This document shows positions 17,872 through 25,967 of a stretch of 64,000 nucleotides of DNA, in pieces. Made by a program: the position numbers and the translations under genes. Where the stretch lies: the NCBI RefSeq assembly GCF_033807535.1, contig NZ_CP136856.1, positions 987,001 through 1,051,000 of the forward strand, read 5' to 3'. The stretch's first letter is position 1. Every line of letters begins with the position of its first letter. The DNA comes from Oceanisphaera sp. IT1-181. Its GTDB lineage: Bacteria; Pseudomonadota; Gammaproteobacteria; Enterobacterales; Aeromonadaceae. The notes beneath the pieces were generated by a model. That model made no database searches, was not told the DNA's origin, and saw only the letters and a program-made list of their open reading frames with translations.

Positions 17872-18764
17872 CAGTCCATTACCTCATTTATTGCCTGGCG
17901 TAGGCCTTCACCGACCATATTGACCACTAATACCGACAGTAAAATAGCTAGGCCCGGTAAGGCGACCGTCCAAGGGGCCAAGTAAACCAGCTCCATGGCA
18001 TCGGCGAGCATGGTGCCCCATTCGGGTTTAGGCGGTTGTGCGCCCAAGCCTAAAAAGCCGACGGCGGTAATGTCTAAAATCGCCACCGATAAGCCGCGTG
18101 TGGTCTGGCTAACAATGGTGTCGCTTAAGTTGGGTAGCACCCCATAGCGCAACATGTGCCAGCGGGTGCCGCCATCTAAGCGCAGCGCGGTCAGGTATTC
18201 TTTTTGCATCTCTTGAGACACGGAATTATAGATAGCGCGGGTAAATTGTGGCGTGAGCGCCAGCGTAATGGCGATCAACGTATTCAGCAGGCTAGGGCCT
18301 AAAATGGCGACAAAGATAATCGCCAGTAATAAAGAGGGAATCGATAATAAGGTGTCGAGTAAATGGTTGAGAATGCTGGCTTGATAGCCTTTGCTCATGC
18401 CGGCCACTATGCCCATGCCGCCGCCCACCAAGAGTGCCACCAACACGGCCAACACACCATTACCAAAGGTGAGGCGCGTGCCAAAAATCAGCCTAGATAC
18501 CAGATCCCGACCTAAATCATCGGTGCCCAAAAAAAAGTCGATATTGCCATCGGCGGCCCAAGAGGGAGGCATCAATAACGCATCGTTAAATTGCGCCGTG
18601 GCCGCATACGGGGCCAGCCAAGGGGCAAGCAGGGTCAGTAAAGACAAGAGCCCTAAGCCCCATAAGCCAATCATGGCCAGCATATTTCTTCTAAATACAC
18701 CCCAGGTTTGTTCCAGCGGCGAGCGCACATGCACTTCCGGATAAATATTACCTTTGGCTGGCAT
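17871..18764 (-). CDS. sapC: Peptide ABC transporter permease SapC
   Basis: A 297-residue DppC-type permease with an N-terminal OppC-N membrane anchor, FLGTDDLGRDLVSRLIFG, and an EAA loop (EYLTALRLDGGTRWHMLRYGVLPN). It forms the channel with SapB. It overlaps sapB by 17 nt. Confidence 0.92.
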   Translation of the reverse strand: MPAKGNIYPEVHVRSPLEQTWGVFRRNMLAMIGLWGLGLLSLLTLLAPWLAPYAATAQFNDALLMPPSWAADGNIDFFLGTDDLGRDLVSRLIFGTRLTFGNGVLAVLVALLVGGGMGIVAGMSKGYQASILNHLLDTLLSIPSLLLAIIFVAILGPSLLNTLIAITLALTPQFTRAIYNSVSQEMQKEYLTALRLDGGTRWHMLRYGVLPNLSDTIVSQTTRGLSVAILDITAVGFLGLGAQPPKPEWGTMLADAMELVYLAPWTVALPGLAILLSVLVVNMVGEGLRQAINEVMD

Positions 18765-19710
18765 AGATAGCCCTCCTTCTGGCGGGGTAAATCAAGGTGG
18801 AGAGCACTTCAACGGCGGCGCTGGCGACTATGGTAAAAGTCGCGATAGCCAAGGTGCCGGCCTTGATCGCCGCATAATCTTGCAAGGCGATACTGGTTAT
18901 TAACCAGCGGCCTAAGCCTGGCCAGTCAAAGACAATTTCCGTCATGATAGCCGAGGTCAGCACGGTACCAAACTGCAGCCCAAGCGTGGGAATGGCCATG
19001 GGGAAGGCATTGCGCAGGCCGTGGCGCAAAATCACGTGATTTTCGCTTACGCCTTTAGTTAGCGCGGCACGAATGTAATTTTGCTTAAGCACCTCGAGCA
19101 AGGCGCTGCGAATTTGGCGGATCACTTCTGTGGTCGGCACTATTGCCAGCACTAAAGCGGGTAACACCAAGTGGCGCAGCGCATCAAAAAAGGCCGGCCA
19201 ACGATAAGGTGTGTCCGCTAATAAGGTATCTATGGTCATAATGCCGGTCACTTGTTCAATTTCATACAATAAGCTCAGCTGCCCAGATACCGGCAGCCAG
19301 CCTAAGTTCAGTGAGAAAAACATCACCAGCAATAAGCCTAACCAAAACACCGGCACCGAATAACCGATTAAGGTGCCGGTTAAAATCGAGGTGTCTTGCC
19401 AACGATTTAAGTGCAGCGCCGCCCAAGTACCGGCCGGCACCCCCACCAGTAAAGAGATAATAAACGCGGCCAAGCATAACTCTAAGGTGGCAGGGAAATA
19501 CTGCCCCAAGGTGCCCAGTACCGGCAAACCAGACACGCTTGATACGCCAAAGTCACCCGTCAGTAGCTGTTGCAGGAATAGGCTATAGCCTTCTATAAAG
19601 CTCTGGGTAGGCTGGCTTAATAACTGAAATTCCAGACTAAAAGCGATCAACGTCAGCATCAAGAGGGTACTGATCAGCAGGCCGAGCCGACGCAACAAAT
19701 AAAGCAGCAT
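18748..19710 (-). CDS. sapB: Peptide ABC transporter permease SapB
   Basis: A 320-residue DppB-type permease with the N-terminal MLLYLLRRLGLLISTLLMLTL segment, five further helices and an EAA loop (NYIRAALTKGVSENHVILRHGLRNA). It is positioned 2 nt after sapA and overlaps sapC. Confidence 0.92.
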   Translation of the reverse strand: MLLYLLRRLGLLISTLLMLTLIAFSLEFQLLSQPTQSFIEGYSLFLQQLLTGDFGVSSVSGLPVLGTLGQYFPATLELCLAAFIISLLVGVPAGTWAALHLNRWQDTSILTGTLIGYSVPVFWLGLLLVMFFSLNLGWLPVSGQLSLLYEIEQVTGIMTIDTLLADTPYRWPAFFDALRHLVLPALVLAIVPTTEVIRQIRSALLEVLKQNYIRAALTKGVSENHVILRHGLRNAFPMAIPTLGLQFGTVLTSAIMTEIVFDWPGLGRWLITSIALQDYAAIKAGTLAIATFTIVASAAVEVLSTLIYPARRRAIYASQR

Positions 19711-19712
19711 GC

Positions 19713-21443
19713 TTACTCCTTTTCTGCCAGCTGAAAGTTAATGCCGCCATAAGGCAATAACTGCAGCCCAGCGATAGAATACCGATAAGCCAAGTGGCGC
19801 CGACTGTGTACTAAGGGGATCAGTGCTACGTCTAGCTCCGCCAAATATTGTGCCGCTTGATAATAGGCGTGGCGGCGCAGCTGATCAGGCTCGGTTAAGG
19901 CGAGATTTAATTCCACTTCAAAAGCGGGATTACACCAGCGGCTGGCATTGGTGCCCGCGCCAATGGCCCGACAGCTTAGCAAGTTGCGCAATATATTGTC
20001 TGGGCTGGGAATGTCGGCGGACCAGCCGGTGAGCACCGCATCTTGCTGGCCGGCTAACAGAGAGTTGCGCAACACTTGCTCATCCAAGGCGCGCAAGGTG
20101 AGTTTAATGCCCAGCGGCGCTAATTGTTGTTGCAACAGTTGGCCGGTTTTCAGGCCATCTGGATTGTAAGCCCGTGCGCCGGCGGGCATTAACAGCGTCA
20201 TCTTAAAGCCCCCACTTAAGCCTGCTTGCGCCAATAGGTTTTTTGCCTCGGTCAGTTGTTGCTCACGCTCTGAGTCTGTGAAGGGCGCGGGCTGAGCACG
20301 GCCAGCGCCGCTTTTCGTCGGCATTAGGGGTGAGCTTGTCGCTGGGCTTATAGTTGGATTTATAGCTGGGTTGATGTCCGAGCTAATAAATGAGCTAGGG
20401 TGCGCCAATATCGCCTGTTGCCAGAAGGTGGCGGGTAATAATGACTCCGCCAAGCTGGCCCGGCCAAAGTACACCGCTTGCAAGATGTCGTTTTTATTTA
20501 ACGCCAAGCGGATGGCGTTGCGTACTCTGTGATCATTAAAAGGCGGCTTTTGAGTATTAAGCGCCAATACCGCCACATTGCTGCCAGCAGCGGCACTGAG
20601 CGCTATGTCGGGATGCTTTTGTATGACCTCAAGCTGGCTGGCGGCGGGGTTGGCCATGGCATCACATTCACCGGATAACATCTTGGCTAATCGCTTAGAA
20701 GACTTAGGCGTGATATCAAGCACCAAGTGCTGCAAACCATCCCCAGTTTGCCAGTAATTAGGGTGGCGGTGATAGCGAATAAACTCATCGGGTCGATAAA
20801 GATTTAATAAGAAAGGCCCAGTGCCTACCGGCTGTTGATCCAGTAATTGTGGCGTGCCTGCGGCCAGTAATTGCGCGCCGTACTCGGCGGATAAAATCAC
20901 CGCATAATCACTGGCTAAATAATGTAAAAAATCTGCATTGGCATGATTAAGAACAAACTCTACTTCGTGCTCATTGACGATGTGCACTTGCTTGACCAGC
21001 TGCGCCCAGCTAATGGCGCTAAAAAAGGGATAACGGCCGCCACTCACCAGATGATAAGGGTGCTGCTTATCGGCTAAGCGCGTAAAGCTAAACACCACAT
21101 CTTGGGCATTAAAGGGCCGGCTGGGGCTAAACCAAGGGGTGTGATGAAAGGCGACGTCGGGCTGTAAACGAAAACGGTAGCGCAAGCCATCGTCACTGCG
21201 CTGCCAATCGGTGGCTAATGCGGGTCTGGGTTGTTGGCTGAGTGGGTCTAAGGTCAGCAGTCGGTCATAGAGCTGGTGGGCGGTGGCATCTAAGGTTTCG
21301 GTAGAAATAACCAATTGCGGATTAAAGCTTGAGGGGCTGCTTGGCGTGCAATACAAGAGACTGTTTTGCGCCAATTGTGGATCCTTTTCATTGCACCCGG
21401 CTATTAGCAAGGCGGGCAGCAGTGCCCAGAGCCATAAACGCAT
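19713..21443 (-). CDS. sapA: Peptide-binding protein SapA, probable lipoprotein
   Basis: A 576-residue extracytoplasmic solute-binding protein family 5 member. The N-terminus MRLWLWALLPALLIAGC is a lipoprotein signal with lipobox LIAGC (Cys17). Family motifs are YDRLLTLDPLSQQPRPALA and the mid-protein GTGPFLLNLYRPDEFIRYHRH. An unusual insertion of about 40 residues rich in Pro/Ser/Thr/Ile (around residues 350-390, with the repeated words INPAINPTISPATS) interrupts the second lobe before TDSEREQQLTEAKNLLAQAG. It binds the substrate delivered to SapBC. The first gene of the sap operon, 20 nt after pspF. Confidence 0.9.
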   Translation of the reverse strand: MRLWLWALLPALLIAGCNEKDPQLAQNSLLYCTPSSPSSFNPQLVISTETLDATAHQLYDRLLTLDPLSQQPRPALATDWQRSDDGLRYRFRLQPDVAFHHTPWFSPSRPFNAQDVVFSFTRLADKQHPYHLVSGGRYPFFSAISWAQLVKQVHIVNEHEVEFVLNHANADFLHYLASDYAVILSAEYGAQLLAAGTPQLLDQQPVGTGPFLLNLYRPDEFIRYHRHPNYWQTGDGLQHLVLDITPKSSKRLAKMLSGECDAMANPAASQLEVIQKHPDIALSAAAGSNVAVLALNTQKPPFNDHRVRNAIRLALNKNDILQAVYFGRASLAESLLPATFWQQAILAHPSSFISSDINPAINPTISPATSSPLMPTKSGAGRAQPAPFTDSEREQQLTEAKNLLAQAGLSGGFKMTLLMPAGARAYNPDGLKTGQLLQQQLAPLGIKLTLRALDEQVLRNSLLAGQQDAVLTGWSADIPSPDNILRNLLSCRAIGAGTNASRWCNPAFEVELNLALTEPDQLRRHAYYQAAQYLAELDVALIPLVHSRRHLAYRYSIAGLQLLPYGGINFQLAEKE

Positions 21444-21463
21444 GCGTAATCCTTGTTTGGTTG

Positions 21464-22471
21464 CTACTCGCTGTGAGGAAGCTTACCGGCGTGTTTGCGC
21501 AGCAAACCCCGTAACTGATGATAACTTAAACCCAATAATTGCGCGGCTTGGCGTTGATGGTACTGGCTTTGGCGTAAGGCCGCGCTCAGCCAGTCTACCT
21601 CTTGTTGCGCCAAGTGGGCTTTTAAGTCCAGTGGTAACACTAAGCTGGGGCTATTTTTAGACTCGGCGTTAGTGCTGCTTGTCGCCGCGCCATCACTCGG
21701 TCGCCAAGGAGAAGCAAACGGATCCAGATACAAGGCGTCCAGCTCAACCTCTGCTTGTGCGTGGCGGTACAAACTGCGCTCAATCACGTTTTTTAGCTCT
21801 CGCACATTGCCAGGCCAAGTAAAGTCCAGCAGTTGTTGGCGCACGCTTGCGCTAAAGCCGGCAAACAGCGGCCAACCCAGTTCCATGCAAAAATTAACGG
21901 CAAAATGCTCAGCCAAATGAATGATATCTTGGCCCCGAGCGCGCAAGGGCGGCAATGTAATCACATCGAAGGCCAATCTATCAAGCAAATCGGCTCTAAA
22001 GTCACCTTTTTCTGCCAAGGCGGGCAGGTCTTGATTGCTGGCGCACACCAAACGCACGTCTACGCGCACCGCTTGGCTGCCGCCCACGCGCTCAAACTCA
22101 CCGTATTCAATCACCCGTAGCAGCTTTTCTTGCACGCGCGGGCTGGTGCTGGCCAGCTCATCTAAAAACAGCGTGCCACCATTGGCACGTTCAAAACGGC
22201 CTAAATGGCGCTTTTGCGCGCCGGTAAAGGCGCCCACTTCATGGCCAAACAGCTCGCTCTCGAGCAGGGTCTCGGCCAAGGTCGCGCAGTTGAGTGACAC
22301 AAAAGCCTGCTGCCAGCGCGCCGATAAATAATGCAGCCGATGCGCGATCAGCTCTTTGCCAGTGCCACGTTCACCCACCACTAGCACCGGCTTAGTTAAC
22401 TGCGCGAGGGAGTAAGTTTGCTCTAACACCCCGAGCAGGGCATTAGATTGGCCAATTAATTCGGTATTCAT
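21464..22471 (-). CDS. pspF: Psp operon transcriptional activator (sigma-54 enhancer-binding protein)
   Basis: About 335 residues with no N-terminal receiver domain, as in E. coli PspF. The AAA+ core carries Walker A GERGTGKE, the sigma-54-contact loop GAFTGA and Walker B GGTLFLDE. A Fis-type helix-turn-helix (QRQAAQLLGLSYHQLRGLLRKH) ends the protein. It activates the pspA promoter when freed from PspA. Start chosen at ATG 22471 (MNTELIGQSN); a GTG four codons upstream is possible. It is divergent from pspA and upstream of sapA on the same strand, the same order as in E. coli. Confidence 0.93.
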   Translation of the reverse strand: MNTELIGQSNALLGVLEQTYSLAQLTKPVLVVGERGTGKELIAHRLHYLSARWQQAFVSLNCATLAETLLESELFGHEVGAFTGAQKRHLGRFERANGGTLFLDELASTSPRVQEKLLRVIEYGEFERVGGSQAVRVDVRLVCASNQDLPALAEKGDFRADLLDRLAFDVITLPPLRARGQDIIHLAEHFAVNFCMELGWPLFAGFSASVRQQLLDFTWPGNVRELKNVIERSLYRHAQAEVELDALYLDPFASPWRPSDGAATSSTNAESKNSPSLVLPLDLKAHLAQQEVDWLSAALRQSQYHQRQAAQLLGLSYHQLRGLLRKHAGKLPHSE

Positions 22472-22535
22472 AGGCACTCGCACTGGCGAATTTGTATAAA
22501 TACTAGTTAATTACGCCATTTTCGTAAATGGCTTC

Positions 22536-22561
22536 GAATAGTAAGAATAAAATAACTATTC
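22536..22561 (+). promoter_or_regulatory. Possible PspF upstream activating region
   Basis: GAATAGT and ACTATTC are mirror-complementary with a 12-nt AT-rich centre. The site lies about 55-80 nt upstream of the predicted pspA transcript start, in the place expected for PspF enhancer sites. Only the symmetry and position support this. Confidence 0.35.
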
Positions 22562-22589
22562 ATATCAATACGTTATATTTTCTTCATTG

Positions 22590-22606
22590 TTGGCATGTAA
22601 CTTGTA
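22590..22606 (+). promoter_or_regulatory. Sigma-54 (-24/-12) promoter of pspA
   Basis: TTGGCATGTAACTTGTA contains the -24 GG and the -12 G exactly 10 nt apart, with the TGGCA-N7-TTG framework of RpoN promoters. The -12 reads GT instead of GC. Its position between pspF and pspA makes it the expected stress-induced psp promoter. Confidence 0.85.
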
Positions 22607-22715
22607 TTAATTATTCTGGTATTAGTGATACATGAGTAAAGAAAGCAGAGGTTTTGCTTAAAATTTGGTAACCCAAGCCCAGATAAGGGCATTACCCGTA
22701 GTGAGGAGCAACAGC

Positions 22716-23414
22716 ATGAGTATTTTTTCCCGATTGGCCGATATTGTTAACGCTAATCTGAATTCCATTCTCGATAAGGCAGAAGATCCGGCAAAAATGG
22801 TGCGCTTGATCATTCAAGAGATGGAAGATGAGCTGGTGCGCGAGCGCTCTAACTTAGCGCGCTTTTTAGCAGAGAAGAAAGATCTATTTCGCCAAGTGGA
22901 GCGTCATCAGGAGCGAGTGCTGGAATGGCAAACTAAGGCTGAGTTAGCGTTAAGTCGCGATCGTGAAGATTTAGCGCGCGCCGCTTTGCTAGAGAAAAGT
23001 AAACAACAAGACTTGCTCAATGCCCTGCAGCGCGAGCAGCAGGTTATCGCCGAGAGCATCGATAAGTTGGCTGAAGCCATCAGTGCCCTTGAAGCAAAGT
23101 TGGTGGATGCCCGCTCTCGCCAGCAAGCCATGCAATTGCGCGAGCGCAGTGCCCAAAGTCGTATCAAGGTACAAGATCGCGTGCGCCACAGTGAAAATGC
23201 CTCGGCGGTGGATAAGTTTGACCGCATGGAGCGAAAAATCGACGAGTTAGAAGCCAAAGCCGATATTTACAGTCAAGCGAAAGGTTTAGAGCAGTCCTTT
23301 GCCGAGCTTGAAGTGGATGATGCGATTAGCCGCGAGCTGGAAAAATTAAAAGCCAAAATGAAGCCCACTCCAGCGGGTGCTGCGCCCCAAGCCAATCTGA
23401 ATAAGGAGCAGTAA
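22716..23414 (+). CDS. pspA: Phage shock protein A
   Basis: About 232 residues, nearly all coiled-coil. It starts MSIFSRLADIVNANLNSILD, the amphipathic membrane-binding helix, and continues AEDPAKMVRLIIQEMEDELV, the PspF-binding and ESCRT-III-like region. It binds stressed inner membrane and in resting cells holds PspF inactive. I start at ATG 22716 (GTGAGGAGCAACAGC upstream gives a Shine-Dalgarno), as the in-frame extension upstream contains the promoter leader. Its stop overlaps the pspB start by one base. Confidence 0.95.
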   Translation: MSIFSRLADIVNANLNSILDKAEDPAKMVRLIIQEMEDELVRERSNLARFLAEKKDLFRQVERHQERVLEWQTKAELALSRDREDLARAALLEKSKQQDLLNALQREQQVIAESIDKLAEAISALEAKLVDARSRQQAMQLRERSAQSRIKVQDRVRHSENASAVDKFDRMERKIDELEAKADIYSQAKGLEQSFAELEVDDAISRELEKLKAKMKPTPAGAAPQANLNKEQ

Positions 23415-23647
23415 TGTCTGAACTTGCCTGGGCCTTAGTGGGCCCGTTAAAAATATTTTTACTGTTGGTGGTGCCCATTTGGTTAGTGCTGCATTATCGC
23501 GCTAAACGTCGACTGGACGACGGCCTAGGTGACAGTGCTCGCTTGCGCTTAGAGCAAACCCTCAGCCAAACGGAGCAACTCACTGAGCGGGTTGCTACCT
23601 TAGAGCGATTATTAGATCAGGAGGTCCCCGGATGGCGTCAACCTTAG
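23414..23647 (+). CDS. pspB: Phage shock protein B
   Basis: A 77-residue inner-membrane protein: one N-terminal helix (WALVGPLKIFLLLVVPIWLVLHY) followed by a basic turn and a leucine-zipper-like helix with ATLERLLDQEVPGW near the C-terminus. With PspC it senses membrane stress and sequesters PspA. It is coupled to pspA (TAATG) and overlaps pspC. Confidence 0.92.
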   Translation: MSELAWALVGPLKIFLLLVVPIWLVLHYRAKRRLDDGLGDSARLRLEQTLSQTEQLTERVATLERLLDQEVPGWRQP

Positions 23648-24018
23648 TCAATTTTTACCGTGATAAAGCTAACGGCAAGCTGGGCGGCGTCTGTGCTGGC
23701 ATAGCCCGCAAAGTCGGCGTTGAACCTTGGCTGGTGCGAGTGTTAGCTGTGACCTGCTTAATATTCACCAGCTTTTTGACGCTGATATTCTACATTGCCG
23801 CTTGGTTATTACTGGACGATAAACCCACGGTGGCCGAAGCTGAGTCTAGCCACATCAAAACTGCCGGCTGGCAGTCGGGCTTGTCACCGAATGAAGGACT
23901 GACTCGCTTAGAAGAGCGATTAAAAAACATCAACACTCGGGTGGCAACCATGGAGCGCTTACTGACCTCAGAAGAGTTTAGGGTGCGCCGAGAGTTTAAC
24001 GAGCTGGATAAGCATTAA
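23632..24018 (+). CDS. pspC: Phage shock protein C
   Basis: A 128-residue protein with the PspC domain: FYRDKANGKLGGVCAGIARK, VEPWLVRVLAVTCLI, then a membrane helix and a C-terminal zipper helix with ERLLTSEEFRVRREFNELD. It partners PspB in the membrane sensor. AGGAGG lies just upstream of the ATG inside pspB. Confidence 0.92.
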   Translation: MASTLVNFYRDKANGKLGGVCAGIARKVGVEPWLVRVLAVTCLIFTSFLTLIFYIAAWLLLDDKPTVAEAESSHIKTAGWQSGLSPNEGLTRLEERLKNINTRVATMERLLTSEEFRVRREFNELDKH

Positions 24019-24077
24019 TGGATAAACGCGATTCATGGTTTAGGCTAGATTAACGGGTATTAGCGCAGGGGTGAGCG

Positions 24078-24114
24078 TGTTTAGGTTTACACACCCTTGT
24101 TTAGGTTTACACAC
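24078..24114. repeat. Tandem 17-bp direct repeat upstream of the yebE-like gene
   Basis: TGTTTAGGTTTACACAC occurs at 24078-24094 and again at 24098-24114, 20 bp centre to centre (two helical turns on one DNA face). On the minus strand each copy contains GTAAA, the core of CpxR sites; yebE is a Cpx target in E. coli. This is a candidate activator site, binding inferred only. Confidence 0.5.
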
Positions 24115-24123
24115 TATTAAGGT

Positions 24124-24172
24124 ATGCCGACTTTTGTCGTGACAAGAGCTGAGCAAAGCTGCGAGTCGGCAT
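24124..24172 (+). promoter_or_regulatory. Structured leader hairpin before the yebE-like gene
   Basis: ATGCCGACT and AGTCGGCAT form a 9-bp stem enclosing about 31 nt, with possible inner pairing of AGCT words. It ends 63 nt before the predicted start codon. It could be a terminator for pspC, a leader structure or a small RNA. Confidence 0.4.
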
Positions 24173-24235
24173 GGGCCGTGCTTTAATCGATACAGCGCAC
24201 TTATGATGACTCAAACCCAATATAAGGATAAGCCA

Positions 24236-24913
24236 ATGAAAATCGATAAGTTAGTCAGCCAATTTTTAGGCAAGGGCCAAAGCTTAGGTAACGTTAGTGA
24301 GCTGGTAAAAGGTGCCGGTTTTGGCAAAGGTGCGGCGACGGGCGGTATTTTGGGATTATTAATGGGCAGCAAGGGCGGCCGTAGTATGGCCGGTGGCTCG
24401 TTGAAATACGCAGGCTTGGCCGCCGCCGGTGCCATGGCGTGGAAGGCCTACCAGAGCTGGCAGCAAAATCAGAGCCCAGCTCAGGCTCAGCCTGCCACGG
24501 CCGCAGACTTACAAGCGCGAGATGCGCACTTTGCAGCGGATCCAGCGGGAGCAAACGACGAATCGTTTCAGCTGGCATTAATGCGCGCCATGATAGCGGC
24601 CGCCAAGGCAGACGGGCACATAGATGCGGCTGAGCAGGCGCATATTTTTGCACAAGTGGAAGAGATGGTGTTATCTGCGCCAGAGAAAGCCTTGGTGTTT
24701 GATATGCTGTCAGCCAACTCGTCGCTGGCTGATATTGCAGCCTCAGCAAAGGGCACAGAGCAAGCAGCAGAGTTGTATCTGGCATCACGATTGGTGATAG
24801 ATCCGGATCAAGCAGTAGAGCGGGCATATCTAGAGGCATTGGCGCACAAGTTAAATTTACCCACAGAGTTAGTGGCGCATCTTGAGCAACAGGCATTACA
24901 AGGAGTGGAGTAG
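24236..24913 (+). CDS. yebE: DUF533/YebE-family inner-membrane protein
   Basis: About 225 residues from ATG 24236 (TATAAGGATAAGCC upstream). The N-terminal third has glycine-rich hydrophobic segments (KGAATGGILGLLMGSKGGR, YAGLAAAGAMAWKAY). The C-terminal part is an acidic all-helical TerB-like domain containing LMRAMIAAAKADGHIDAAE and LYLASRLVIDPDQAVERAYLEALA. This is the YebE (DUF533) architecture. Function is unknown; in E. coli it belongs to the envelope-stress regulon. A strong upstream repeat and hairpin suggest separate regulation from psp. Confidence 0.85.
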   Translation: MKIDKLVSQFLGKGQSLGNVSELVKGAGFGKGAATGGILGLLMGSKGGRSMAGGSLKYAGLAAAGAMAWKAYQSWQQNQSPAQAQPATAADLQARDAHFAADPAGANDESFQLALMRAMIAAAKADGHIDAAEQAHIFAQVEEMVLSAPEKALVFDMLSANSSLADIAASAKGTEQAAELYLASRLVIDPDQAVERAYLEALAHKLNLPTELVAHLEQQALQGVE

Positions 24914-24965
24914 TAGCAGTAAAGCAAGGGGAGAAAAAGATTAGAACAAAGAGTAGAACAAAATA

Positions 24966-25042
24966 TGGGGTGACCGACGGGGCTCGAACCCGCGACAACC
25001 GGAATCACAATCCGGGACTCTACCAACTGAGCTACGATCACC
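24966..25042 (-). tRNA. tRNA-His (GTG)
   Basis: The minus strand folds into a cloverleaf with acceptor GTGATCG/CGGTCAC, D-arm AGCTCAGTTGGTAGAGT, anticodon stem CCGGA/TCCGG with loop TTGTGAT (anticodon GTG), a T-loop GGTTCGAGCC and encoded CCA at 24968-24966. G at 25042 can serve as the extra G-1 opposite C73, as in histidine tRNAs. Its 5' half is part of the 47-bp repeat that bounds the genomic island, so its upstream sequence is now island DNA and no longer the tRNA-Arg gene. Confidence 0.95.
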
Positions 25043-25062
25043 ATTGATGGCGCGCCCTGCAG
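25016..25062. repeat. Left attachment repeat (attL) of the genomic island
   Basis: These 47 bp are repeated at 36496-36542 with one mismatch (T at 25045, A at 36525). They comprise the 5' 27 nt of tRNA-His, a 5-nt spacer and the last 15 nt of a tRNA-Arg 3' end. Identity stops sharply at both edges. Confidence 0.9.
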
Positions 25063-25157
25063 AAATAACTTGCGAATGACTATTTAGAAAAATGATATCT
25101 ATCAATCACTTGTAACAAGCACCTCAACAGAGGAACTGCGGATTGTACATAGCTTTG

Positions 25158-25183
25158 TAGCTACCTGCAACAGGTATCAGCTA
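25158..25183. repeat. Hairpin near the left island end
   Basis: TACCTG-CAA-CAGGTA is a perfect 6-bp stem, extended by TAGC/AGCTA with a 3-nt bulge. It lies 96 bp inside attL, where recombinase accessory sites or the new tRNA-His promoter would be expected. Confidence 0.35.
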
Positions 25184-25213
25184 GTCTGTGTTCTAGCTAG
25201 ACATTTTGCTTAT

Positions 25214-25405
25214 TCAAGCTGTATCTCGTAACACTAGGAATAGGGGGAACTTAGTGTGTTTAGCGTAAACCTGAATTTTCCCAAAAATCGGATCACCTTT
25301 CTTTGGTGTTCCACGCAATTCAACTCTAAAAATATCGTGTAGTGCTGGCGCTGTGTGTGAATAGATTGGGTGATGAGTGCCGTTAACTTCAATCCGTGCA
25401 AGCAC
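25214..25405 (-). CDS. Hypothetical short protein (doubtful)
   Basis: A 63-codon frame starting MLARIEVNGTHHPIYSHTA and ending FPLFLVLRDTA. It has no signal peptide or recognisable domain, and no good ribosome-binding site. Composition is protein-like (mixed charged and aliphatic residues). It could be a remnant of a longer island gene. Followed to its right by about 360 nt without a supported gene. Confidence 0.3.
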   Translation of the reverse strand: MLARIEVNGTHHPIYSHTAPALHDIFRVELRGTPKKGDPIFGKIQVYAKHTKFPLFLVLRDTA

Positions 25406-25763
25406 AGACGCCTAATGTTGGTAAATAGTAGGCTGCGGCTAGCTCAAGGCTGAGCGTTGTGGGGTACGGTTATATAAAGCGGCACCTAAATGCTAAATAT
25501 CCATGCATAGTGAATGGTTATTACTAGGGCGTGCGTAAGGGTAGGCATTAGAGCTTTCTAGCGGCTAGTGCAGTATAGCTATTTCTTTAGGGTGGGAAGC
25601 TGCGTTATATGGTGCTACTGGCGAATGTAGGGGGGGTGGCTATATTAGCGCTTGTAGGGTGTTTGGGCTGCGTAGCTATTGGTTAGGCGTAAGAGTTGCT
25701 TGTAGGGCTGCTGGCGCGCACTTACGGCTGCTTGTGGGTTGTAGCTGCGAGCCAAAGACAAGA
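25406..25763. other. Gene-free island stretch
   Basis: About 360 nt, locally G-rich on the plus strand, with many TAG/GCTGC words. A 25-codon hydrophobic frame (about 25609-25686) is too short and unsupported to call. No structure beyond the terminator at its right edge. Confidence 0.4.
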
Positions 25764-25784
25764 AAACCCCAGTTAAGGGGCTTT
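25764..25784 (-). terminator. Rho-independent terminator
   Basis: On the minus strand GCCCC-TTAACT-GGGG is followed by TTTTC. It overlaps the stop codon of the 64-aa secreted protein gene and would end the recombinase transcript. Confidence 0.7.
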
Positions 25785-25967
25785 GTAGGTAATTATTTTC
25801 TTACACGGTTGATAGTGGGGTTGTTGCAAGACAATTCTTTCGGATTGGCTACTCATACTATAAACACAAAAGCGAGTTTGCCCTTCTAACCATTCAGATC
25901 GGAGAAGCATTGTCGTAGCCATTGCTGGAGCAGAAGCAACCAACAACAGCAGGTAAATTAGTCTCAT
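25773..25967 (-). CDS. Small secreted hypothetical protein
   Basis: A 64-residue protein with a clear signal peptide (MRLIYLLLLVASAPAMA-T) and a mature part of about 48 residues containing two Cys (RFCVYSM and QPCKKI) that could form one disulphide. Its start overlaps the end of the serine recombinase gene by 4 nt, so the two are translationally coupled. I do not recognise the family. Periplasmic or secreted location is predicted from the signal only. Confidence 0.6.
   Translation of the reverse strand: MRLIYLLLLVASAPAMATTMLLRSEWLEGQTRFCVYSMSSQSERIVLQQPHYQPCKKIITYKAP

Noticed and set aside
25659..25889. 76-codon plus-strand frame in the left island part
   Set aside because: Covers a terminator and the opposite-strand secreted protein gene; no start signal.
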